A stretch of 64,000 nucleotides of DNA from Algibacter mikhailovii (GTDB taxonomy: Bacteria; Bacteroidota; Bacteroidia; Flavobacteriales; Flavobacteriaceae): NCBI RefSeq assembly GCF_014651495.1, contig NZ_BMWZ01000002.1, forward strand, positions 186,001-250,000, written 5' to 3'. This document shows, piece by piece, positions 8,290 through 15,627 of the stretch. The notes beneath the pieces were generated by a model. That model did not search any database, was not told where the DNA came from, and saw only the letters and a program-made list of their open reading frames with translations. Numbering within the stretch: position 1 is the stretch's first letter; every line of letters starts with the position of its first letter. A program made the translations under genes and the position numbers.

Positions 8290-9846
8290 ATGGTAAAAGA
8301 AATTCAACTTCGTATAACACTTAAGGAGGAAGAACGCAGTGCTATTTTAGTTTCAAAATCAGCGTTAAAACTGGGTATTGATCAAGAAGATATCACTGGC
8401 GTTAAAATTCTTCGAAAATCCATTGATGCTCGAAAACCAAAAATCATATTAAATTATAAAGTTGCTGTATATATAAGAGAAGCTTTACCTCAAAAAAGCG
8501 AATATCATTTTGATTACAAAGACATTTCAAAAGCAAAACCCATTCATATTATTGGTTTTGGCCCTGCTGGAATGTATGCCGCTTTGCGCTGTATAGAACT
8601 AGGCTTTAAACCTATAGTTTTAGAACGCGGTAAGAATGTTCAGGATAGACGGCGCGATTTAAAAGCTATTAACCAAGATCATTTTGTACATGAAGATTCC
8701 AATTATTGCTTTGGAGAGGGTGGCGCTGGAACCTATAGTGATGGCAAACTCTATACTAGAAGTCTAAAACGAGGTGATGTAAGGCGTATTTTTGAAAACC
8801 TCGTATTTCACGGTGCTACGGATCAAATTTTAATTGATGCTCACCCCCATATTGGTACTAATAAATTGCCAAAAGTAGTTCAAAATATTCGTGAGACTAT
8901 TCTAAAATATGGCGGCGAAATTCATTTTGAAACTAGAGTTACTGATTTCGATATAAAAAACAATAAAATTCAATCCATACATCTTCAAAATGGCAATGTA
9001 TTATCTGTTAATCAGGTCATATTGGCTACAGGTCATTCTGCAAGAGATATCTATTATTTACTTCATAAAAAAGAAATCCCTCTTGAAGCAAAGTCATTTG
9101 CCATGGGCGTTCGTGTAGAACATCCGCAACATATTATTGATTCTATTCAATACCATTGCTCAGGGCCTCGTAATGAATTATTACCTGCCGCTTCCTATGG
9201 ATTGGTGCAGCAAGTCAATAATCGGGGCGTTTATTCTTTTTGCATGTGCCCTGGCGGATTTATTGTACCTGCAGCCACAGCTAACGGCGAAGTAGTGGTT
9301 AACGGTATGTCTCCGTCTAAACGAAACAACCGCTTTGCTAATTCTGGTATTGTAGTTGAAATTAATGTGGATACTGATTTACCTAAATATGAACAATTTG
9401 GAGCATTAAAAGGTTTAGAATATCAAAAAAACTTAGAACGCTTAGCTTTCACCTCTGGCGGCCGAAGTCAAGTAGCACCCGCCCAACGTTTAACTGATTT
9501 TGTAACGGGAAAATTATCAAATGATTTGAATGATTGCTCGTATCAACCCGGTTTAAAATCAGCCCCTTTACACTCTTTACTACCTAAATTTATAGGTAGT
9601 AGACTTCGTAAAGGCTTTGATGCTTTTGGCAGAAAGATGAAAGGCTATTATACCGAAGAAGCTAATATTGTAGGTGTGGAATCAAGAACCTCATCGCCCG
9701 TTTCTATACCAAGAACAACCCATTTAACGCACCCTCAAATCACTAACTTATACCCTTGTGGTGAAGGCGGAGGCTATGCTGGTGGCATTGTTTCAGCGGC
9801 TATGGATGGCGAACGATGTGCCGAAGCTGCCTCTCAAAACTTTTAA
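8290..9846 (+). CDS. FAD-dependent dehydrogenase (COG2509 family)
   Basis: The 518-residue protein has an N-terminal helper domain (about 1-90) and then a Rossmann FAD-binding core with the dinucleotide motif IIGFGPAGMYAALRC and VLERGKNVQDRRRD. CFGEGGAGTYSDGKLYTR and the C-terminal YPCGEGGGYAGGIVSAAMDG are landmarks of the COG2509 uncharacterised FAD dehydrogenases. The last matches the flavin-contacting GxGxGGYAGGI segment. It is presumably a soluble flavin oxidoreductase, with electron donor and substrate unknown. The length is usual for the family. It follows the permease closely. Confidence 0.88.
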   Translation: MVKEIQLRITLKEEERSAILVSKSALKLGIDQEDITGVKILRKSIDARKPKIILNYKVAVYIREALPQKSEYHFDYKDISKAKPIHIIGFGPAGMYAALRCIELGFKPIVLERGKNVQDRRRDLKAINQDHFVHEDSNYCFGEGGAGTYSDGKLYTRSLKRGDVRRIFENLVFHGATDQILIDAHPHIGTNKLPKVVQNIRETILKYGGEIHFETRVTDFDIKNNKIQSIHLQNGNVLSVNQVILATGHSARDIYYLLHKKEIPLEAKSFAMGVRVEHPQHIIDSIQYHCSGPRNELLPAASYGLVQQVNNRGVYSFCMCPGGFIVPAATANGEVVVNGMSPSKRNNRFANSGIVVEINVDTDLPKYEQFGALKGLEYQKNLERLAFTSGGRSQVAPAQRLTDFVTGKLSNDLNDCSYQPGLKSAPLHSLLPKFIGSRLRKGFDAFGRKMKGYYTEEANIVGVESRTSSPVSIPRTTHLTHPQITNLYPCGEGGGYAGGIVSAAMDGERCAEAASQNF

Positions 9847-9888
9847 TTTTCTTATCTTAAACAGCCCTATTGTTGCTCAATATTTTTT

Positions 9889-10449
9889 ATGACGGAAAAA
9901 GAAAAAATGATAGCTGGCAAACTATATAACCCTTCTGACGAGGAGTTGTCTCAAGATAGGTATGAAAGTAGATTACTTCAAAATAAGTTTAATTCTCTGG
10001 GAGAGGTTAACAACATGGAACGGGAGAATGTTATGAAGACCCTTATTAAAAATGCCGGAGAGAACTTATATATTGAACCCCCTTTTTATTGTGACTACGG
10101 CTATAATATAAAAGCTGGCAAAAACTTATATATGAATTTTAACTGTTGTGTTTTAGATGTTTCTACAGTAACTTTTGGCGATAATGTGATGCTAGGACCA
10201 AATGTTCAGATATACACAGCAACACATCCACTTCAATTTAAAGCACGTAATAATGGCCTAGAGTATGCCAAACCTATTTGTATTGGTGACAATGTTTGGA
10301 TTGGGGGGCACAGTGTTATTTGTCCAGGCGTATCTATTGGTAACAATGTTGTGATAGGAGCGGGATCGGTGGTGACTAAAAGTTTTTCGAATGATGTTGT
10401 AATCGCAGGAAACCCTGCCAAAATTATTAAAACCATAGATAATACCTAA
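9889..10449 (+). CDS. Sugar O-acetyltransferase (maltose/galactoside acetyltransferase family)
   Basis: A 186-residue left-handed parallel beta-helix enzyme of the LacA/Maa/NodL type. The N-terminal helical segment (MTEKEKMIAGKLYNPSDEEL) is the Maa-type mac domain. Hexapeptide repeats follow, with the catalytic His in QIYTATHPLQ and acetyl-CoA-binding coils (DNVWIGGHSVICPGVSIG, then VVIGAGSVV). It transfers acetyl from acetyl-CoA to a sugar hydroxyl in the cytoplasm; the acceptor sugar is not evident. It is likely separately promoted from fabD, because a -7 box lies between them. Confidence 0.92.
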   Translation: MTEKEKMIAGKLYNPSDEELSQDRYESRLLQNKFNSLGEVNNMERENVMKTLIKNAGENLYIEPPFYCDYGYNIKAGKNLYMNFNCCVLDVSTVTFGDNVMLGPNVQIYTATHPLQFKARNNGLEYAKPICIGDNVWIGGHSVICPGVSIGNNVVIGAGSVVTKSFSNDVVIAGNPAKIIKTIDNT

Positions 10450-10461
10450 ATTTATAATTAT

Positions 10462-10469
10462 TACTTTTG
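10462..10469 (+). promoter_or_regulatory. Candidate -7 box for fabD-lspA
   Basis: TACTTTTG matches TAnnTTTG exactly, 23 bp before the fabD start, giving a very short leader. No clear TTG lies at -33. Confidence 0.45.
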
Positions 10470-10491
10470 CAACACTAAAAAAATAATCCAT

Positions 10492-11385
10492 ATGAACGCA
10501 TATATTTTTCCAGGACAAGGTGCACAGTTTTTAGGAATGGGACTAGATCTCTATGAGAACTCACCTTTAGCTCAAGGTCTATTTGAACAAGCTAATGATA
10601 TTTTAGGTTTTAATATTACTGATATTATGTTTGAAGGGTCTGATGAAGACTTTAAAAAAACCAAAATAGCACAACCCGCAATATTTTTACATTCTGTGAT
10701 TTTAGCCAAAACTTTAGGTGAAAGTTTTAAACCTGATATGGTTGCTGGCCATTCCTTAGGTGAATTTTCTGCTTTAGTAGCCAACGGCACTTTAAATTTT
10801 GAAGACGGATTAAAGCTTGTTTCGCTTAGAGCCAACGCCATGCAAGAAGCGTGCGACTCAAACCCTGGAACAATGGCTGCCGTTCTAGGATTAGATGATG
10901 ATATCGTAGAGAAAATATGCGCCACAACGGAAGGTATTGTAGTGGCTGCAAATTATAATTGTCCAGGGCAATTGGTAATTTCAGGTGAATTAGAAGCTAT
11001 TAATAAAGCCTGTGAAGCGCTAAAAACAGAAGGTGCACGACGCGCATTAGTTTTACGCGTTGGAGGCGCTTTTCACTCCCCGCTAATGGAACCTGCACGA
11101 ACAGCAACAGCCGCAGCCATTGAAAGCACCACATTCAACAAACCAAACTGTCCTATTTATCAAAATGTAACTGGAACTGCAATACTTGATGAATCAGCCA
11201 TAAAAGCAAATCTTATTGCGCAATTAACAGCACCTGTACTTTGGACGCAATCTGTGCAACAAATGATTACCGACGGCGCGACATTATTCACAGAAGTTGG
11301 ACCTGGCAAAGTACTACAAGGACTAGTTAAAAAAATAAATAGAGCTTCTGAAGTAGCTTCTGCAACTTTTGATGCCAATAGCTAA
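10492..11385 (+). CDS. fabD: Malonyl-CoA:ACP transacylase
   Basis: Loads malonyl groups from CoA onto acyl carrier protein for fatty acid synthesis in the cytoplasm. The 297-residue protein begins with the FPGQGAQFLGMG motif and has the nucleophilic serine in VAGHSLGEFSALV. The catalytic His is in GAFHSPLMEPA, and QNVTG and GPGKVLQGLVKK follow near the end. All key residues are intact. lspA begins with the base after the fabD stop codon, so the two are very probably translationally linked in one transcript. Confidence 0.97.
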   Translation: MNAYIFPGQGAQFLGMGLDLYENSPLAQGLFEQANDILGFNITDIMFEGSDEDFKKTKIAQPAIFLHSVILAKTLGESFKPDMVAGHSLGEFSALVANGTLNFEDGLKLVSLRANAMQEACDSNPGTMAAVLGLDDDIVEKICATTEGIVVAANYNCPGQLVISGELEAINKACEALKTEGARRALVLRVGGAFHSPLMEPARTATAAAIESTTFNKPNCPIYQNVTGTAILDESAIKANLIAQLTAPVLWTQSVQQMITDGATLFTEVGPGKVLQGLVKKINRASEVASATFDANS

Positions 11386-11895
11386 ATGAAACTTACAAAA
11401 CGGAATGTTTACATTTTACTAGTCATTATTCTAACTATAGCGGCTGATCAAATTTCAAAAGTCATTGTTAGAGCCAATGTGGTTGGTAGAACGGACTTTA
11501 CACCCAGCGAACGTATATCATTAATAGGTGAATATTTTGTGCTGATGAATGTAGAAAACACCGGAGCATTCTTAGGAATGGGTAGTGATTTAAGCCCAGG
11601 CCTAAGAATTGTTCTATTATTAATCCTTCCTATAATTGTATTGGGCTATGTACTCCTTCATATTTTAAAAGACAAATCATTAGATAATTGGACATTATTT
11701 GCTTTTGCAAGTATTATTGGTGGCGGTATTGCCAATGTCTATGATAGAATTGCATATGGCTCTGTAACTGATTTTCTGTTTATAGACTTAGGAGGTGTTT
11801 TTAAAACTGGAATTTTTAATCTTGCCGATTTATCAGTAACTACAGGTATGGTTATTTTACTCTTGGTAAGCTTCCGAAAGAAGAAAACAGCTTAA
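11386..11895 (+). CDS. lspA: Lipoprotein signal peptidase II
   Basis: A 169-residue inner-membrane aspartic protease that removes the signal peptide of prolipoproteins after lipidation. Four membrane helices are visible. The catalytic aspartates lie in the conserved NVYDRIAYGSVTDFLFIDL block, and NVENTGAFLGMG is the family's periplasmic motif. Its ATG directly abuts the fabD stop. Several predicted lipoproteins in this window (at 24.8, 33.0 and 37.1 kb) would be its substrates. Confidence 0.96.
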   Translation: MKLTKRNVYILLVIILTIAADQISKVIVRANVVGRTDFTPSERISLIGEYFVLMNVENTGAFLGMGSDLSPGLRIVLLLILPIIVLGYVLLHILKDKSLDNWTLFAFASIIGGGIANVYDRIAYGSVTDFLFIDLGGVFKTGIFNLADLSVTTGMVILLLVSFRKKKTA

Positions 11896-11940
11896 AATAA
11901 AGAAGGTTACTAATTTTTTTTAGCAACCTTCTTTATTATC
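11896..11940. terminator. Bidirectional terminator between lspA and galE
   Basis: A 15-bp stem with one mismatch: AATAAAGAAGGTTAC (11896-11910) pairs with GCAACCTTCTTTATT (11923-11937). The loop is a T run and both outer sides are T-rich in the respective direction. It lies between convergent genes. Confidence 0.85.
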
Positions 11941-11951
11941 TGTTTGTTAGA

Positions 11952-12977
11952 TTAGTCATTAGCCCGAACTTTCTGTTCCCATTTCCAAGCAGAATCCATA
12001 GCGTCATCTAATGACAATTTTGTTTTCCAGCCTAATTCATCATTTGCTTTATTGGTGTCAGCATAAGCAGAAATAATATCACCTTCTCTTCGGCCAACAA
12101 TTTTATAATTCAATTTCTTTCCTGAAACTTTCTCAAACGATTTTACCACTTCTAATACTGAGCTTCCTTTACCAGTACCAAGATTAAAGGTTTCATAACT
12201 CGATTTGTTTTTGTTTTGCAATAAACGCCCTAAAGCAATCACATGAGCCTTTGCTAAATCAACTACGTGAATATAATCACGAACACAAGTGCCATCCTCT
12301 GTTGGATAATCATTTCCAAAAACTGATAATTCTTGACGTAAACCTATAGCGGTTTGAGTAATAAAAGGGACCAAATTTTGCGGTACTCCAATAGGCAATT
12401 CTCCAATTTCAACAGACTCATGAGCCCCAATTGGATTAAAATAGCGTAGCGCAATGGCCTTTATTGATGGAACCACCTTACAAGTATCCTTAATAATTTC
12501 TTCACCAATCTGCTTTGTGTTACCATAAGGAGATTCGGCCTGTTTAACAGGAGCATTCTCTGTGATTGGTAATTCATCTGCTTGTCCGTAAACCGTACAA
12601 GAAGAGCTAAAAATAAATGCTGCTGATGGTAACTTCTTTAATTCCTTCAGAATATAAACTAAAGTGCCTATGTTATTTTCATAATACAATAGGGGCTCCT
12701 GTACACTTTCTCCAACGGCCTTACTTGCTGCAAAATGAATCACTCCTGTTATATCATTATGCTTTGCAAAGAACGTTTCAACTCCTGCCCTATCTTTTAA
12801 ATCTAATTTTTCAAAAATTGGTGTTTTCCCCGTGATAGCCGTAATTCCATCTAATACTTTTTCAGAAGAATTTGACAAGTCATCTATAATAACAACCTCA
12901 TATCCTTCATTTTGCAATTCTACAACGGTATGTGACCCTATGAATCCTAAACCACCAGTAACTAATATTTTATCCAT
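11952..12977 (-). CDS. galE: UDP-glucose 4-epimerase
   Basis: Interconverts UDP-glucose and UDP-galactose for envelope polysaccharides and galactose use. The 341-residue extended SDR enzyme has the NAD-binding GGLGFIGSHT, DDLSNSSEKVL, a serine in FSSSCTVYGQ and the catalytic SPYGNTK (YxxxK). RYFNPIGAHESVEIGE and the C-terminal WKWEQK are GalE-like. Its ATG overlaps the end of the upstream aminotransferase gene by 8 bp, so the two are translationally coupled. A related epimerase specificity such as GlcNAc/GalNAc cannot be excluded. Confidence 0.93.
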   Translation of the reverse strand: MDKILVTGGLGFIGSHTVVELQNEGYEVVIIDDLSNSSEKVLDGITAITGKTPIFEKLDLKDRAGVETFFAKHNDITGVIHFAASKAVGESVQEPLLYYENNIGTLVYILKELKKLPSAAFIFSSSCTVYGQADELPITENAPVKQAESPYGNTKQIGEEIIKDTCKVVPSIKAIALRYFNPIGAHESVEIGELPIGVPQNLVPFITQTAIGLRQELSVFGNDYPTEDGTCVRDYIHVVDLAKAHVIALGRLLQNKNKSSYETFNLGTGKGSSVLEVVKSFEKVSGKKLNYKIVGRREGDIISAYADTNKANDELGWKTKLSLDDAMDSAWKWEQKVRAND

Positions 12978-14124
12978 TTATAAAGTTTGTAATTGTTGTT
13001 GTGATATATTCTATTTGTTCGTCATCTAATTCTGTGTGCATTGGTAATGAAATAACATCTTTCACTAATGTATTGGTGACTTCAAAATCCTCCTCATTAT
13101 AACGTTCATCCTCATAGGCTTTTTGTTTATGTAAAGGAATTGGGTAATAAACCCCACATGGAATACCTTTTTCATTTAAATGTTGCACTAAAGCATCCCG
13201 ATCAACACCATGAATTCTCAGGGTGTATTGATGAAACACATGACAATCACATGTATCACATACCCCATCGCAACCACCTACGGTTTTTGGAATAATAATG
13301 CCATCCTGATCTTTAAAAGCAGCATTATATTTTCTAGCTGCAGTTTGTCGTGCTTTATTGTATGTATCTAGGAGCGGAAGCTTTGCATCTAAAACAGCCG
13401 CTTGAATACTATCAAGTCTAGAATTCACACCTACAACATCATGATGATAGCGTTCATACATCCCATGATTAACAATTCCACGAATGGTATGTGCTAAATC
13501 ATCATCATTAGTAAAAATCGCTCCACCATCTCCATAACAACCTAAATTCTTAGAAGGGAAAAAGGATGTAGCCCCTACATGACCAATGGTACCTGCCTTT
13601 ACTTTTTCTCCATTTTTATAGGTATAATTTGCTCCAATAGCTTGGGCATTATCCTCAATAACAAATAAATTATGTTCTTTTGCAATGGCCATTACTGCTT
13701 CCATATTAGCACATTGACCGAACAAATGCACCGGCACTATGGCTTTTGTCTTTGGCGTAATAGCTCTTTTTATAGCTTCAATATTGATATTGAAGTCATC
13801 CTCATTTACATCAACTAAAACTGGGGTTAATTGCAGCAAAGCAATAACCTCAACCGTAGCTGCAAACGTAAAATCGGCGGTAATCACCTCATCGCCTGGT
13901 TTTAAACCAAGGCCCATCATAGCTATTTGCAGAGCATCAGTACCATTAGCACATGGAATAACATGTTTTACACCCAAATATTGCTCTAGATTCTTTTGAA
14001 AATCATGAACTTTTGGACCATTAATAAATGCTGTATTTTCAATTACTTCTTGGATTGAAGGATTAACGACGTCTTTTATATCGTTATACTGACCTTTGAG
14101 GTCAACCATTTGAATTTTTTTCAT
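12970..14124 (-). CDS. DegT/DnrJ/EryC1/StrS-family sugar aminotransferase
   Basis: A 384-residue PLP enzyme that aminates a keto-sugar nucleotide for surface polysaccharide synthesis. The fold-type I landmarks are CANGTDALQIAM, VPVHLFGQCANM, VIEDNAQAIGA and the Schiff-base lysine K192 in TSFFPSKNLGCYGDGGA. PCGVYYPIPLHKQKAY is the family's C-terminal motif. A small cysteine-rich insert is notable: C285, C289, C292 and C294 in the order CDGVCDTCDC, followed by HVFHQYTLR, which could hold a metal. galE is coupled to it by an 8-bp overlap. The sugar product is not determined. Confidence 0.92.
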   Translation of the reverse strand: MKKIQMVDLKGQYNDIKDVVNPSIQEVIENTAFINGPKVHDFQKNLEQYLGVKHVIPCANGTDALQIAMMGLGLKPGDEVITADFTFAATVEVIALLQLTPVLVDVNEDDFNINIEAIKRAITPKTKAIVPVHLFGQCANMEAVMAIAKEHNLFVIEDNAQAIGANYTYKNGEKVKAGTIGHVGATSFFPSKNLGCYGDGGAIFTNDDDLAHTIRGIVNHGMYERYHHDVVGVNSRLDSIQAAVLDAKLPLLDTYNKARQTAARKYNAAFKDQDGIIIPKTVGGCDGVCDTCDCHVFHQYTLRIHGVDRDALVQHLNEKGIPCGVYYPIPLHKQKAYEDERYNEEDFEVTNTLVKDVISLPMHTELDDEQIEYITTTITNFING

Positions 14125-14366
14125 CTAAAAAAAATTATAGTCTGTTATTTTTAGATATAACACAACTAATTCTCTACAATACCCCTAGTGGGCGAAACGA
14201 TTACAAAGCTACAAAAATCATTAACGCCAACCATGAAACCCGTCTTATTTAATCCTTACTTTAGACGCAAACGTTATAGACTACTTCACCTTCAAGAGAA
14301 CGAAACAAATTAAAATTAAGGTTGAATATATTTTAAAGAAATGTATTTTAGCATAAAGAAACTGTT

Positions 14367-15605
14367 TTGAACCTATTATATAATATCGGAATATATCTTC
14401 TTACCTTATTTATTAAGTGTGGCGCATTATTTAATAAAAAGCTTAATAAGGGGGTTCAAGGCAGAAAACACACCTTTAGACTTTTAGAACAAACTATTTC
14501 TGAATCAGACAAAACAATTTGGTTGCATTGTGCTTCGTTGGGAGAATACGAACAAGGTCTGCCTGTTTTTTCCGAACTTAGAAAACAGTACAAGGATCAT
14601 AAAATAATACTAAGTTTTTTTTCTCCGTCAGGGTATGAAATACGGAAAAACACACCAATAGCAGACGTAGTTGTTTACCTGCCTTTAGACTCACAGTCGA
14701 ACGCCAAACGCTTTATAGATTTACTAAAACCAGAACTAAGCGTATTTGTAAAATATGATATCTGGCCTAATTACTTACATGCCTTAAAAGTAAAAAACCT
14801 AAAAGCTATTCTAATTTCGGCAGCCTTTAGAAAAGAGCAACATTATTTTAAGTTTTATGGTGCCCCGTTCAGAAATGCTTTATTCGCCTTTCAGCATATT
14901 TTTACTCAAAACGAGATTTCAAAAGAACTACTCAAATCTATTGGATATACAGAGGCAACAATTTCTGGTGACACCCGTTTTGACCGAGTATCTAATCAAC
15001 TAAAAATTGACAATACATTGGAATTTATCAATGATTTCAAAAATGACACCTTATGTATTGTAGCTGGAAGTACTTGGCCAGAAGACGAATCCTTATTTAT
15101 TGATTTTATTAATAACACCTCTATAAAGGACATAAAATTCATTGTGGCACCTCACAATATAAAGCCAATTCAAATTAAGAGTTTTCAAGAAAAACTAAAT
15201 AAGGCTTCTATTCTATTTTCAGAAAAAGAACAGCAACAGCTCAATGATTATTCCATATTTATTGTTGATACTATCGGTATTCTAACAAAAATCTACAATT
15301 ATGCTGATATTGCTTATGTTGGCGGTGGCATGGGCAATACAGGGTTACACAACGCTTTAGAAGCTGCAGTATTTGGAGTACCTATAATTATTGGCAAAAA
15401 CTATAAAGAATTCCCCGAAGCTCAAGCCATGATTGACGAAGGAGGCATGTTTTCTATTTCATCTCAAAAGCAATTTAACCAAACCCTTAGTACGTTAATA
15501 AATGATGACGAAAAACGCGAGCTTTGCGGTTTAAGAAACAAAGCCTATGTTGAAAAAAACAAAGGCGCTGTTAATCTTGTACTTGATTACCTTAAAATAA
15601 AATAG
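14367..15605 (+). CDS. waaA: 3-deoxy-D-manno-octulosonic acid (Kdo) transferase
   Basis: Attaches Kdo to lipid A precursor at the cytoplasmic face of the inner membrane. The 412-residue GT30 protein has an N-terminal membrane anchor (MNLLYNIGIYLLTLFIKCGA) and the catalytic-acid motif WLHCASLGEYEQG. Later come VKYDIWPNYLHALK, SGDTRFDRV, AGSTWPEDE and the C-terminal GGMGNTGLHNALEAAVFGVP. The start codon is TTG at 14367; no in-frame ATG lies near, and the residues from there match the normal WaaA N-terminus. It is divergent from the aminotransferase-galE pair, also in envelope sugar synthesis. Confidence 0.95.
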   Translation: MNLLYNIGIYLLTLFIKCGALFNKKLNKGVQGRKHTFRLLEQTISESDKTIWLHCASLGEYEQGLPVFSELRKQYKDHKIILSFFSPSGYEIRKNTPIADVVVYLPLDSQSNAKRFIDLLKPELSVFVKYDIWPNYLHALKVKNLKAILISAAFRKEQHYFKFYGAPFRNALFAFQHIFTQNEISKELLKSIGYTEATISGDTRFDRVSNQLKIDNTLEFINDFKNDTLCIVAGSTWPEDESLFIDFINNTSIKDIKFIVAPHNIKPIQIKSFQEKLNKASILFSEKEQQQLNDYSIFIVDTIGILTKIYNYADIAYVGGGMGNTGLHNALEAAVFGVPIIIGKNYKEFPEAQAMIDEGGMFSISSQKQFNQTLSTLINDDEKRELCGLRNKAYVEKNKGAVNLVLDYLKIK

Positions 15606-15627
15606 CCATCAGCTTAGCCTGTTTCTA

